Assembly (NCBI RefSeq): GCF_001500065.1
Contig: NZ_LQIN01000050.1
Span: 1-64,000, forward strand
Length of the DNA stretch: 64,000 bases
From: Mycobacterium sp. IS-3022
GTDB lineage: Bacteria > Actinomycetota > Actinomycetes > Mycobacteriales > Mycobacteriaceae
Direction: 5' to 3'
Made by a program: the position numbers and the translations under genes. Below are positions 8,112 through 16,262 of the stretch, in pieces. The notes under the pieces are model-generated. The model made no database searches. It was given only the letters and a program-made list of their open reading frames with translations, and was not told the DNA's origin. The number at the start of each line of letters is the position of its first letter. Position 1 is the first letter of the stretch.

Positions 8112-9887
8112 TTGGCCGGTCAAGTGAAGCCGTTACGCAAGCATCCGCAAACAGCCACCAAGCACCTCTTCGTCACGGGCGGCGTCGTTTCCTCACTCGG
8201 CAAGGGGCTGACCGCTTCGAGTCTCGGGCAGCTGTTGACCGCGCGCGGCCTGCAGGTGACGATGCAGAAGCTCGACCCCTACCTCAACGTCGATCCCGGC
8301 ACCATGAACCCGTTCCAGCACGGCGAGGTGTTCGTCACCGAGGACGGCGCCGAGACCGATCTGGACGTCGGACACTACGAACGCTTCCTCGACCGCAATC
8401 TCTCCGGCTCGGCGAACGTCACGACCGGACAGGTGTATTCGTCGGTCATCGCCAAAGAACGCCGTGGCGAATATCTCGGCGACACCGTGCAGGTGATCCC
8501 GCACATCACCGACGAGATCAAGGCCCGCATCCTGGCGATGGCGGCGCCCGATGAGAGTGGCCGACGGCCCGACATCGTGATCACCGAGATCGGCGGCACG
8601 GTCGGCGACATCGAATCGCTGCCGTTCCTGGAGGCCGCGCGGCAGGTTCGTCACGAGGTCGGGCGGGAGAACTGTTTTTTCCTGCACTGCTCGCTGGTGC
8701 CCTACATGGCGCCGTCGGGCGAACTGAAGACCAAGCCGACGCAACATTCGGTGGCGGCGCTGCGCAGCATCGGTATCACGCCGGACGCGTTGATCCTGCG
8801 CTGCGACCGTGACGTACCCGAACCGCTGAAGAACAAGATCGCGCTGATGTGCGACGTCGACGTCGACGGCGTCATCTCAACCCCCGACGCGCCGTCGATC
8901 TATGACATCCCCAAGGTGCTGCACCGCGAGGAACTCGACGCGTACGTGGTGCGCCGGCTGAACCTGCCGTTCCGCGACGTCGATTGGACCCAGTGGAACG
9001 ATCTTCTCCAGCGGGTGCACGAACCGCATGAAACCGTGCGAATCGCGTTGGTGGGCAAGTACATCGACTTGTCGGACGCCTACCTGTCGGTGGCCGAGGC
9101 GTTGCGTGCGGGCGGATTCAAGCACCGGGCCAAGGTCGAGATGCGCTGGGTGGCCTCCGACGACTGCGAGATCGACGGCGATGCGGCCGCCGCCCTCGCC
9201 GACGTGCACGGTGTGCTGATCCCCGGCGGCTTCGGCATCCGCGGCATCGAAGGCAAGATCGGCGCGATCCAGTACGCCCGTAAGCGCGGCCTGCCGGTGC
9301 TGGGACTGTGCTTGGGATTGCAGTGCATCGTGATCGAGGCGGCCCGCTCGGTCGGCATCAACGAGGCCAACTCCGCGGAGTTCGACCCGGCGACCCCCGA
9401 CCCGGTGATCTCCACCATGGCTGATCAACGCGACGCCGTCGCAGGCGACGCGGATCTCGGCGGCACCATGCGCCTCGGTGCATATCCCGCTGTGCTGCAG
9501 CCGGGTTCGATTGTGGCGCGGGCATACGACGCTACGGAGGTGTCCGAACGGCACCGTCACCGCTACGAGGTGAACAATCAATACCGCGACCGCATCGCCG
9601 AGAGCGGCCTTCGGTTCTCTGGGACGTCGCCGGACGGTCACCTCGTCGAGTTCGTCGAGTACTCGTCCGATGTGCATCCGTTCATCGTCGGCACCCAGGC
9701 GCACCCCGAACTGAAAAGCAGACCCACCCGGCCGCATCCGTTGTTCGTCGCGTTCGTCGGGGCAGCGCTCGACTACAAGGCGGAGGAGCGACTTCCCGGC
9801 ATGGACATCTCCGGGCAGCGGCCCAACGGAGTCGAACATGCCGACGAAGTCGGGGCACTGCTGCAAGAGCCCGCGACCCGTGGCTGA
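8112..9887 (+). CDS. pyrG: CTP synthase
   Basis: A 591-aa enzyme converting UTP to CTP with glutamine. The N-terminal synthase domain opens with KHLFVTGGVVSSLGKG (P-loop-like) and contains LDPYLNVDPGTMNPFQHGEV. The C-terminal class I glutaminase has the nucleophile elbow GLCLGLQC and the AHPE segment of the triad. The start was put at TTG 8112 because a strong GGAGG (8101-8105) lies 6 nt upstream; GTG 8124 would give 587 aa and is the main alternative. A 153-bp leader precedes it, the longest gap in this part, so a promoter is likely there. The nudix gene overlaps its 3' end by 8 bp. Confidence 0.95.
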   Translation: MAGQVKPLRKHPQTATKHLFVTGGVVSSLGKGLTASSLGQLLTARGLQVTMQKLDPYLNVDPGTMNPFQHGEVFVTEDGAETDLDVGHYERFLDRNLSGSANVTTGQVYSSVIAKERRGEYLGDTVQVIPHITDEIKARILAMAAPDESGRRPDIVITEIGGTVGDIESLPFLEAARQVRHEVGRENCFFLHCSLVPYMAPSGELKTKPTQHSVAALRSIGITPDALILRCDRDVPEPLKNKIALMCDVDVDGVISTPDAPSIYDIPKVLHREELDAYVVRRLNLPFRDVDWTQWNDLLQRVHEPHETVRIALVGKYIDLSDAYLSVAEALRAGGFKHRAKVEMRWVASDDCEIDGDAAAALADVHGVLIPGGFGIRGIEGKIGAIQYARKRGLPVLGLCLGLQCIVIEAARSVGINEANSAEFDPATPDPVISTMADQRDAVAGDADLGGTMRLGAYPAVLQPGSIVARAYDATEVSERHRHRYEVNNQYRDRIAESGLRFSGTSPDGHLVEFVEYSSDVHPFIVGTQAHPELKSRPTRPHPLFVAFVGAALDYKAEERLPGMDISGQRPNGVEHADEVGALLQEPATRG

Positions 9888-10500
9888 CCACGACTTCGAG
9901 ACGGTCTCCTCCGAAACCCTGTACGTCGGAAACATCTTCGCGTTGCGCGCGGACGAGGTCCGCATGCCCGGCGGCCACACCGCCCGCCGTGAGGTGGTCG
10001 AACACTACGGCGCCGTTGCCGTTCTCGCGATGGACGACGACCGCAACATCGCGCTGGTGCACCAGTACCGCCACCCGCTGGGGCGGCGGCTGTGGGAGCT
10101 GCCCGCCGGCCTGCTCGACCTCGGCGGTGAACCGCCCCATATCACCGCCGCGCGGGAACTCGAGGAAGAGGCCGGTCTGTCGGCCACCGACTGGTGCGTG
10201 CTCGTCGACCTGATTTCGGCGCCGGGCTTCAGCGACGAAAGTGTGCGGGTGTATCTGGCCACCGGCCTCACCGACGTCGGGCGCCCCAAAGGCCGAGACG
10301 AGGAAGCGGATCTGACGCTGCGGTGGTATCCGCTCGACGAGGCGGTGCGCATGGTGCTGGCCGGGGAGATAGTCAATTCCCTTGCGGTGGGCGGTATTTT
10401 GGCCGCGCACGCCATCAGTGATCGGGCGGCGCTGCGGCCCGTCGACGCGCCGTGGCCCGACCGGCCGACCGCGTTCGGCCGCCGGAAAGGGCATCCGTGA
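9880..10500 (+). CDS. ADP-ribose pyrophosphatase (NUDIX, Rv1700-like)
   Basis: A 206-aa NUDIX hydrolase that splits ADP-ribose into AMP and ribose 5-phosphate, by similarity to the characterised Rv1700 enzyme. The Nudix box lies at about 77-100 (GLLDLGGE through RELEEEAGL), with the metal-binding glutamates of REL-x-EE present. The upstream RHPLGRRLWELPAG segment is typical of ADP-ribose pyrophosphatases. The GTG at 9880 gives MADHDFETVSSETL, the normal mycobacterial N terminus, and overlaps pyrG by 8 bp. It is coupled to xerD by a GTGA overlap. Confidence 0.93.
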   Translation: MADHDFETVSSETLYVGNIFALRADEVRMPGGHTARREVVEHYGAVAVLAMDDDRNIALVHQYRHPLGRRLWELPAGLLDLGGEPPHITAARELEEEAGLSATDWCVLVDLISAPGFSDESVRVYLATGLTDVGRPKGRDEEADLTLRWYPLDEAVRMVLAGEIVNSLAVGGILAAHAISDRAALRPVDAPWPDRPTAFGRRKGHP

Positions 10501-11444
10501 CCACCTTTGCGACCGCGCTCGACGGTCAGGTGCAGGGTTATCTCGACCACCTGACCATCGAACGCGGCGTGGCCGCCAACACGTTGAGTTCCTACCGTCG
10601 CGATTTGCGCCGCTACACCGAACACCTGACCGCGCGCGGTATCGACGACCTGAGCAAAGTGGTCGAGACCGACGTCAGCGAATTCCTGGTCGCACTGCGC
10701 CGCGGTGACACGGCGGCGGGCACCGCACCGCTGTCGGCGGTTTCGGCGGCGCGCGCGCTGATCGCGGTGCGCGGACTGCACCGCTTCGCGGCCGCCGAAG
10801 GACTCACCGAACTCAACGTCGCGTCGGCGGTCAAACCGCCGACGCCGAGCAGGCGGCTGCCCAAGAGTTTGACGATCGACGAGGTGCTGGCGCTGCTCGA
10901 AGGTGCGGGCGGCGACAGCGAGGCCGACAACCCGCTGACGCTGCGCAACCGGGCACTGCTGGAACTGCTGTACTCGACGGGCGCCAGGATCTCCGAAGCG
11001 GTCGGACTCGACATCGACGACGTCGACACCCACGCGCGGTCGGTGCTGCTGCGCGGCAAGGGCGGCAAACACCGGCTGGTCCCGGTCGGCAGGCCCGCCG
11101 TCACTGCGCTGGACGCCTATTTCGTCCGGGGGCGTCCCGACCTGGCGCGCCGCGGCCGGGGTACACCCGCGATCTTTCTCAACGCCAGGGGCGGACGGCT
11201 GTCGCGCCAGAGCGCATGGCAGGTTCTGCAGGACGCCGGCGAGCGGGCCGGCGTCAGCGCCGCGGTGTCCCCGCACGTGCTGCGCCACTCCTTCGCGACG
11301 CATCTGCTCGACGGCGGGGCCGACGTCCGCGTCGTGCAGGAGCTGCTCGGCCACGCGTCGGTGACGACCACGCAGATCTACACGATGGTGACGGTCAACG
11401 CGCTGCGCGAGGTCTGGGCCGGTGCCCACCCGCGGGCGCGGTAG
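10497..11444 (+). CDS. xerD: Tyrosine recombinase XerD
   Basis: A 315-aa site-specific recombinase that resolves chromosome dimers at dif together with XerC. An N-terminal SAM-like DNA-binding domain (about 8-105) precedes the catalytic domain. The active-site set is complete: R164 (STGARISE), K188 (GKGGK), H260 and R263 (HVLRHSF), H286 (LLGHASV) and the nucleophile Y295 (TQIYT). Its conserved position between the ADP-ribose pyrophosphatase and the parA-scpAB block marks it as the housekeeping XerD rather than a phage or island integrase. The GTG overlaps the upstream stop. A long inverted repeat follows immediately. Confidence 0.95.
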   Translation: MTTFATALDGQVQGYLDHLTIERGVAANTLSSYRRDLRRYTEHLTARGIDDLSKVVETDVSEFLVALRRGDTAAGTAPLSAVSAARALIAVRGLHRFAAAEGLTELNVASAVKPPTPSRRLPKSLTIDEVLALLEGAGGDSEADNPLTLRNRALLELLYSTGARISEAVGLDIDDVDTHARSVLLRGKGGKHRLVPVGRPAVTALDAYFVRGRPDLARRGRGTPAIFLNARGGRLSRQSAWQVLQDAGERAGVSAAVSPHVLRHSFATHLLDGGADVRVVQELLGHASVTTTQIYTMVTVNALREVWAGAHPRAR

Positions 11445-11461
11445 TTCGCGCCCGACCTTGC

Positions 11462-11521
11462 GCGAGCAGACGCAGACTGCCTCGTAAACGCGACATTTTC
11501 GGGCGCTTTACGTCTGCTCGC
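11462..11521. repeat. Inverted repeat between convergent xerD and methyltransferase genes
   Basis: Two perfect 11-bp arms, GCGAGCAGACG at 11462-11472 and CGTCTGCTCGC at 11511-11521, separated by 38 nt. The right arm lies inside the end of the minus-strand methyltransferase gene and supplies its last codons. It lies between convergent genes and may act as a bidirectional terminator or be a dispersed repeat. There is no T-run. Confidence 0.6.
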
Positions 11522-12269
11522 CGCGGAAAACCGACTCGAGCACCAGATCGGCCAACAACGTCTGATACTCGGCGTGCGTCTTGTGTTCGACGGTGTCGAA
11601 CAGCTTGCCCTGCTGCCGGCGCATGTAATCCCGATACTTCGGCGCCCCGGGGATCTTCACGTTGTCGGCCACCACGATGGAGCCGCGATGCAGCCAGTCG
11701 CGGTCCAGCATGCTCTGCAGGTCGGACAGGTAGGCGTCCTTGTCGTGGTCGAGGAACAGCACATCGAGTAGGCCCGGACCGAAGCCGTGCTCGGCGGCCA
11801 GCGCGTCGAGGGTGCGGCCGCCGTCACCGATGGTGCCGACGACGCAGGTGACGCGGTCGGCCACTCCGGCGTGGGCCCAGATGCGGCGGGCGATATCGGC
11901 GTTGGCTTCGGCGAGTTCGACCGAGAAGACCCGCGCCGAAGGCGCCGCCCGGGCCAGCCGTAGCGCGCCGTAGCCGCAGTACGTGCCGAGCTCGAGCACC
12001 AGGCGCGGGTCCGCGCGCCGGACTGCGGCGTCGAGGATTGCGCCTTTCTCGTCGCCGACGTTGATCAGGAACGACTTCTCATAGGCGTACTGGTCGATCT
12101 TGGCGATGACGTCGTCGATGTCGCCCTGCCTCGCGTTGGCCAGCACATAGTCGCGAGCAGCCGCCTCCCGGCCGTCGCCGATCTGGCCGGTCGTGAAGAT
12201 GTTGCGGGCGCCCACTGCCATCCGCAGGACTGACCACCGCAGCAGCGGCATGCGTTGCTTGAGACCCAT
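11508..12269 (-). CDS. Class I SAM-dependent O-methyltransferase (Rv1703c-like)
   Basis: A 253-aa catechol O-methyltransferase-fold protein. The SAM-binding loop LELGTYCGYG is at 92-101. The acidic motif FLDHDKDAYL and the following VVADNVKIPGAPKY correspond to the metal- and substrate-binding parts of COMT. It matches Rv1703c in position and type; the physiological substrate is unknown. It is transcribed towards xerD and diverges from parA across 138 bp. The final residues (GEQT) are encoded within one arm of an inverted repeat, so the extreme C terminus may have been reshaped by that repeat. Confidence 0.88.
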   Translation of the reverse strand: MGLKQRMPLLRWSVLRMAVGARNIFTTGQIGDGREAAARDYVLANARQGDIDDVIAKIDQYAYEKSFLINVGDEKGAILDAAVRRADPRLVLELGTYCGYGALRLARAAPSARVFSVELAEANADIARRIWAHAGVADRVTCVVGTIGDGGRTLDALAAEHGFGPGLLDVLFLDHDKDAYLSDLQSMLDRDWLHRGSIVVADNVKIPGAPKYRDYMRRQQGKLFDTVEHKTHAEYQTLLADLVLESVFRGEQT

Positions 12270-12407
12270 GACGTCACCCTAAGCCGCGAGGCGGCCCGAT
12301 CGGCTCCGAAGTTGCCCGCGGGTCTGGCTGACCTGGCACGTTCCTGCCGTTAAACTTGCCCGGATGTCCGCCATGTCTGTGAATTGCCTGACCAGCGACG
12401 GTCGGGC

Positions 12408-13280
12408 ATGAGCGACGACGGAGCACAGGGCGGCACGCCCGAAACACCCAGCCTGACCGGCCGTCCACCGCGGGACATTCCCGAACCGCAGCCGAAGACG
12501 GCCCATGGCCCGGCCAAGGTCATCGCGATGTGCAACCAGAAGGGCGGGGTCGGCAAGACCACGTCGACGATCAACCTGGGTGCCAGCCTCGCCGAGTACG
12601 GCCGCCGGGTGCTGCTGGTGGATCTCGACCCGCAGGGCGCGCTGTCCGCGGGGCTGGGGGTGCCTCACTACGAGCTCGAGCACACAGTGCACAACCTGCT
12701 GGTCGAGCCGCGGGTGTCGATCGACGACGTGCTGATCAAGACGCGGGTCAAGAACTTGGATCTGGTGCCGAGCAACATCGACCTGTCGGCAGCGGAGATC
12801 CAGCTGGTCAACGAGGTCGGCCGCGAACAGTCGCTGGCCCGCGCGCTGTACCCGGTGTTGGACCGTTACGACTACGTGCTGATCGATTGCCAGCCGTCGC
12901 TGGGGCTGCTCACCGTGAACGGCCTGGCGTGCAGCGACGGTGTGATCATCCCGACCGAGTGCGAGTTCTTTTCGCTGCGCGGGCTGGCGCTGCTCACCGA
13001 CACCGTCGACAAGGTGCACGACAGGCTGAATCCGAAGCTGTCGATCAGCGGCATCCTGATCACCCGCTACGACCCGCGCACCGTAAACTCCCGGGAAGTG
13101 ATGGCCCGAGTTGTGGAGCGCTTCGGCGACCTGGTGTTCGACACCGTCATCACACGCACCGTACGGTTCCCCGAGACCAGCGTCGCCGGTGAGCCGATCA
13201 CCACATGGGCGCCGAAATCCGCTGGGGCGCAAGGGTATCGATCGTTGGCTCGCGAGGTCATCGCCCGGTTCGGCGCGTGA
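12408..13280 (+). CDS. ParA/Soj-family ATPase (Rv1708-like)
   Basis: A 290-aa deviant-Walker ATPase. The first ~32 residues are Pro/Gly-rich and disordered. Walker A KGGVGKTT is at 45-52, the LLVDLDPQG Walker A' follows at about 69-77, and IDCQPSLGLLT is the Walker B region. It is the second mycobacterial ParA-like protein, encoded next to scpA and scpB instead of parB. A role in chromosome organisation with the condensin is inferred from the operon only. The ATG at 12408 was preferred over a TTG 24 bp upstream. The scpA start overlaps its stop (GTGA). Confidence 0.92.
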   Translation: MSDDGAQGGTPETPSLTGRPPRDIPEPQPKTAHGPAKVIAMCNQKGGVGKTTSTINLGASLAEYGRRVLLVDLDPQGALSAGLGVPHYELEHTVHNLLVEPRVSIDDVLIKTRVKNLDLVPSNIDLSAAEIQLVNEVGREQSLARALYPVLDRYDYVLIDCQPSLGLLTVNGLACSDGVIIPTECEFFSLRGLALLTDTVDKVHDRLNPKLSISGILITRYDPRTVNSREVMARVVERFGDLVFDTVITRTVRFPETSVAGEPITTWAPKSAGAQGYRSLAREVIARFGA

Positions 13281-14125
13281 ATGACCCGGTGACGGAGACC
13301 GGAACAGCGGCAAACCCGGATTCCGACGAATCTTCGCCGTCCGGATTCCAGGTTCGGCTCAGCAATTTCGAGGGCCCGTTCGACCTGCTGCTGCAGTTGA
13401 TCTTCGCGCACCGCCTCGACGTCACCGAGGTGGCGTTGCACCGGGTGACCGACGACTTCATCGCCTACACCAAGGCGATCGGGCCCGAGTTGGAACTCGA
13501 CGAGACCACCGCGTTCCTGGTGATCGCGGCGACGCTGCTCGATCTCAAAGCCGCCCGGCTGCTGCCCGCCGGCGAGGTGCACGACGAAGATGACCTCGCC
13601 CTGCTCGAGGTGCGCGATCTGCTGTTCGCCCGGCTACTTCAATACCGCGCGTTCAAACATGTGGCGGAGATGTTCGCCGAGTTGGAGGCCGCGGCGCTGC
13701 GCAGCTACCCGCGCTCAGTCGCGTTGGAGGACCGCTACTCCGAACTGTTGCCCGAGGTGATGATCGGCGTCGATGCACAGGCTTTCGCGCAGATCGCCGC
13801 GACCGCGTTCACGCCCAGGCCCGTGCCGACGGTGAGCACCGACCATCTCCACCACGCGGCAGTGTCGGTGCCCGAGCAGATCGGTAACCTGATGGCACTG
13901 CTGGAGAGCCGCGGGATCGGCCGGTGGGCGTCCTTCGGGGATCTGGTGGCCGACTGTGAGGCGCCGATCGAGATCGTCGGGCGGTTTCTGGCGCTGCTCG
14001 AGCTCTACCGCGCCCGAGCGGTAGCATTCGAACAACCTGAACCGCTTGGTGTGCTGCAGATTTCGTGGACCGGTGAGCGGCCGACGCACCAACACCTGGC
14101 GGTGGAAGAAGATCAGTATGGATAG
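13277..14125 (+). CDS. scpA: Segregation and condensation protein A
   Basis: A 282-aa kleisin subunit of the SMC-ScpAB condensin. The N-terminal region has the classic FQVRLSNFEGPFDLLLQLI motif, followed by helices with TAFLVIAATLLDLKAARLLP. The C-terminal winged-helix segment includes FLALLELYRARAVAFEQ. The first ~30 residues are variable and acidic. The GTG at 13277 overlaps the parA stop by 4 bp, and the scpB start overlaps its end by 8 bp. This order is conserved in mycobacteria. Confidence 0.95.
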   Translation: MNDPVTETGTAANPDSDESSPSGFQVRLSNFEGPFDLLLQLIFAHRLDVTEVALHRVTDDFIAYTKAIGPELELDETTAFLVIAATLLDLKAARLLPAGEVHDEDDLALLEVRDLLFARLLQYRAFKHVAEMFAELEAAALRSYPRSVALEDRYSELLPEVMIGVDAQAFAQIAATAFTPRPVPTVSTDHLHHAAVSVPEQIGNLMALLESRGIGRWASFGDLVADCEAPIEIVGRFLALLELYRARAVAFEQPEPLGVLQISWTGERPTHQHLAVEEDQYG

Positions 14126-14846
14126 GGAAGACCCCGACAACCTCCACGAGGCCACGACGGACCTCGACCCCGAGGGCCTGGGCATCGACGTCGCCGAGCC
14201 GCCCGAGATGGAGGACTCGGAACTGGGCGCGGTGCTCGAGGCGCTGCTGCTGGTGGTCGACACCCCGGCGACCGTCGAGCAACTCGCTTCGGTGGTCGAG
14301 CAGCCGCCGTACCGGGTGGCGGCCAAGCTGGCCGCGATGGCGCAGGAGTTCGCCGACCGCGGCAGTGGCATCGACCTGCGCGAGGCGGGCGGTGGCTGGC
14401 GGATGTACACGCGGTCGCGCTACGCGCCGTACGTGGAGCGACTGCTGCTCGACGGGGCGCGCTCCAAGCTGACCCGGGCGGCGCTGGAGACGCTGGCCGT
14501 GGTCGCCTACCGGCAGCCGGTGACCCGCGCCCGGGTGAGCGCGGTGCGGGGCGTCAACGTCGACGCGGTGATGCGCACGCTGATGGCGCGCGGCCTGATC
14601 ACCGAGGCGGGCACCGATCCCGACTCGGGCGCAGTGACGTTCGCGACCACCGAGCTCTTCCTCGAGCGGCTGGGGTTGTCGTCGCTGGCCGATCTGCCCG
14701 ACATCGCACCGCTGCTGCCCGACGTCGACGTGATCGACGACCTCAGTGAAACACTCGACGAGGACCCACGTTTCATCAAACTCAGCGGTGCCCCGGCGCC
14801 CGAGCAGCCGCTGTCCTTCGATGTGGACACCGATACGAATGGCTGA
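14118..14846 (+). CDS. scpB: Segregation and condensation protein B
   Basis: A 242-aa ScpB with tandem winged helices. Diagnostic stretches are LEALLLVVDTPATVEQLA, then LREAGGGWRMYTR and LTRAALETLAVVAYRQPVTR, then RGLITEAG and TTELFLERLGL. An acidic N-terminal leader (1-35) and an acidic C-terminal tail (about 195-242) flank the core. It dimerises and binds ScpA in the SMC complex. The ATG at 14118 overlaps scpA by 8 bp. The next gene starts inside its last codons. Confidence 0.95.
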   Translation: MDREDPDNLHEATTDLDPEGLGIDVAEPPEMEDSELGAVLEALLLVVDTPATVEQLASVVEQPPYRVAAKLAAMAQEFADRGSGIDLREAGGGWRMYTRSRYAPYVERLLLDGARSKLTRAALETLAVVAYRQPVTRARVSAVRGVNVDAVMRTLMARGLITEAGTDPDSGAVTFATTELFLERLGLSSLADLPDIAPLLPDVDVIDDLSETLDEDPRFIKLSGAPAPEQPLSFDVDTDTNG

Positions 14847-15582
14847 ATCCAACGGCGTACGGCTGCAGAAAGTGTTGTCGCAGGCCGGAATAGCATCGCG
14901 CCGAGTGGCCGAGAAGATGATCAGGGACGGCCGTGTCGAGGTCGACGACCGGATCGTCACCGAGCTGGGCAGCCGCGTCGATCCGGCGGTGTCGGTGATC
15001 CGGGTCGACGGGGCGCGGGTGACGCTCGACGACACGCTGGTGCACCTGGCGATCAACAAGCCCAAGGGCATGCATTCGACGATGTCCGACGACCGGGGTA
15101 GGCCCTGCATCGGCGATCTGGTCGAGCACCGGGTCCGGGGAAACAAGAAGCTGTTTCACGTCGGCCGGCTCGATGCCGACACCGAGGGGTTGATGTTGCT
15201 GACCAACGACGGCGAGCTGGCCCACCGGCTGATGCACCCGTCGTTCGAAGTGCCCAAGACCTACCTGGCCACCGTGCTGGGCGCCGTGCCGCGTGGGTTG
15301 GGCCGCGAGCTGCGAAACGGTGTCGAACTCGACGACGGTCCCGCCCGCGTCGACGATTTCGCGGTCGTCGACAAGGTTCCCGGCAAGACGCTCGTCCGGG
15401 TGACCTTGCACGAGGGTCGCAAGCGGATCGTGCGACGGATGCTCGCGGCGGTCGGCTATCCGGTGCAGGAGCTGGTGCGGACCGAGATCGGGACGGTCGC
15501 GTTGGGCGATCAGCGGCCGGGCAGCATCCGGGTGCTGACGCAAAAGGAGCTGGGCGAGCTGTACCAGGCGGTCGGCCTGTGA
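14839..15582 (+). CDS. rluB: 23S rRNA pseudouridine synthase, RluB/RsuA family (Rv1711-like)
   Basis: A 247-aa enzyme isomerising a uridine in 23S rRNA. An S4 domain (about 6-53, VRLQKVLSQAGIASRR) precedes the catalytic domain. The catalytic Asp112 sits in GRLDADTEGL (109-118), and EGRKRIVRRM near the C terminus is the usual RsuA/RluB signature. Which uridine is modified cannot be told from sequence; family logic favours the RluB site. The ATG at 14839 overlaps scpB by 8 bp, and the gene overlaps cmk by 4 bp, continuing the scpAB-rluB-cmk-der operon. Confidence 0.92.
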   Translation: MAESNGVRLQKVLSQAGIASRRVAEKMIRDGRVEVDDRIVTELGSRVDPAVSVIRVDGARVTLDDTLVHLAINKPKGMHSTMSDDRGRPCIGDLVEHRVRGNKKLFHVGRLDADTEGLMLLTNDGELAHRLMHPSFEVPKTYLATVLGAVPRGLGRELRNGVELDDGPARVDDFAVVDKVPGKTLVRVTLHEGRKRIVRRMLAAVGYPVQELVRTEIGTVALGDQRPGSIRVLTQKELGELYQAVGL

Positions 15583-16262
15583 CGGATCTGGTGGTCGCTG
15601 TCGACGGGCCAGCCGGAACCGGAAAGTCAACGGTGTCACGGGGATTGGCACGTGCGCTGCAAGCGCGTTACCTGGACACCGGCGCGATGTACCGGATCGT
15701 CACGCTAGCGGTGCTGCGCGCTGGCGTCGATCTGGCGGACGCTGATGCGGTCGCCGCGACCGCCGCGGCCGCCGAGCTGGCCGTCGGGTACGACCCCGAT
15801 GAGGACTGCTCTTACCTTGACGGAGAAGACGTTTCAACGGAGATCCGCGGCGACGCGGTGACGAAAGCCGTCTCTGCGGTTTCCGCGGTGCCCGCGGTGC
15901 GCACCCGGCTCGTCGATGTGCAGCGCACGCTGGCCGCAGGTGAGGGCAGCGTGGTTGTCGAGGGCCGCGACATCGGCACGGTGGTGCTGCCGGATGCGGA
16001 CGTCAAGATCTTCCTGACCGCATCGGCAGAAGAGCGCGCGCGGCGGCGCAACGAGCAGAACAAGACGACCGGCCTTGCCGATGACTACGAGGCGGTGCTG
16101 GCCGATGTCAAGCGGCGGGACCATCTGGACTCGACGCGCGCGGTGTCACCGCTACGGCCCGCCGACGATGCGGTGGTGGTCGACACCAGCGCGATGACGC
16201 AACCTGAGGTGATCGAGCACTTGAAGCGGCTCGTGTTGGAGCGAGCGGGAGCGCAGCGATGA
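15579..16262 (+). CDS. cmk: Cytidylate kinase
   Basis: A 227-aa (d)CMP kinase. The P-loop GPAGTGKST is at 10-18, LDTGAMYR is the substrate-binding segment, VVEGRDIGTVVLPDADVK is the family signature, and RARRRNEQ lies in the lid. It makes (d)CDP from (d)CMP and ATP, feeding pyrimidine salvage downstream of PyrG products. The GTG start overlaps the rluB stop and the end overlaps der by 4 bp. Confidence 0.96.
   Translation: MTDLVVAVDGPAGTGKSTVSRGLARALQARYLDTGAMYRIVTLAVLRAGVDLADADAVAATAAAAELAVGYDPDEDCSYLDGEDVSTEIRGDAVTKAVSAVSAVPAVRTRLVDVQRTLAAGEGSVVVEGRDIGTVVLPDADVKIFLTASAEERARRRNEQNKTTGLADDYEAVLADVKRRDHLDSTRAVSPLRPADDAVVVDTSAMTQPEVIEHLKRLVLERAGAQR

Noticed and set aside
10005..11429. A 474-codon minus-strand frame opposite nudix and xerD
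   Set aside because: It covers two conserved housekeeping genes, and its translation has no recognisable domain.
10497..11444. Tyrosine recombinase as a sign of a mobile element
   Set aside because: Its position and complete conservation with the parA-scpAB neighbourhood identify it as the housekeeping XerD.
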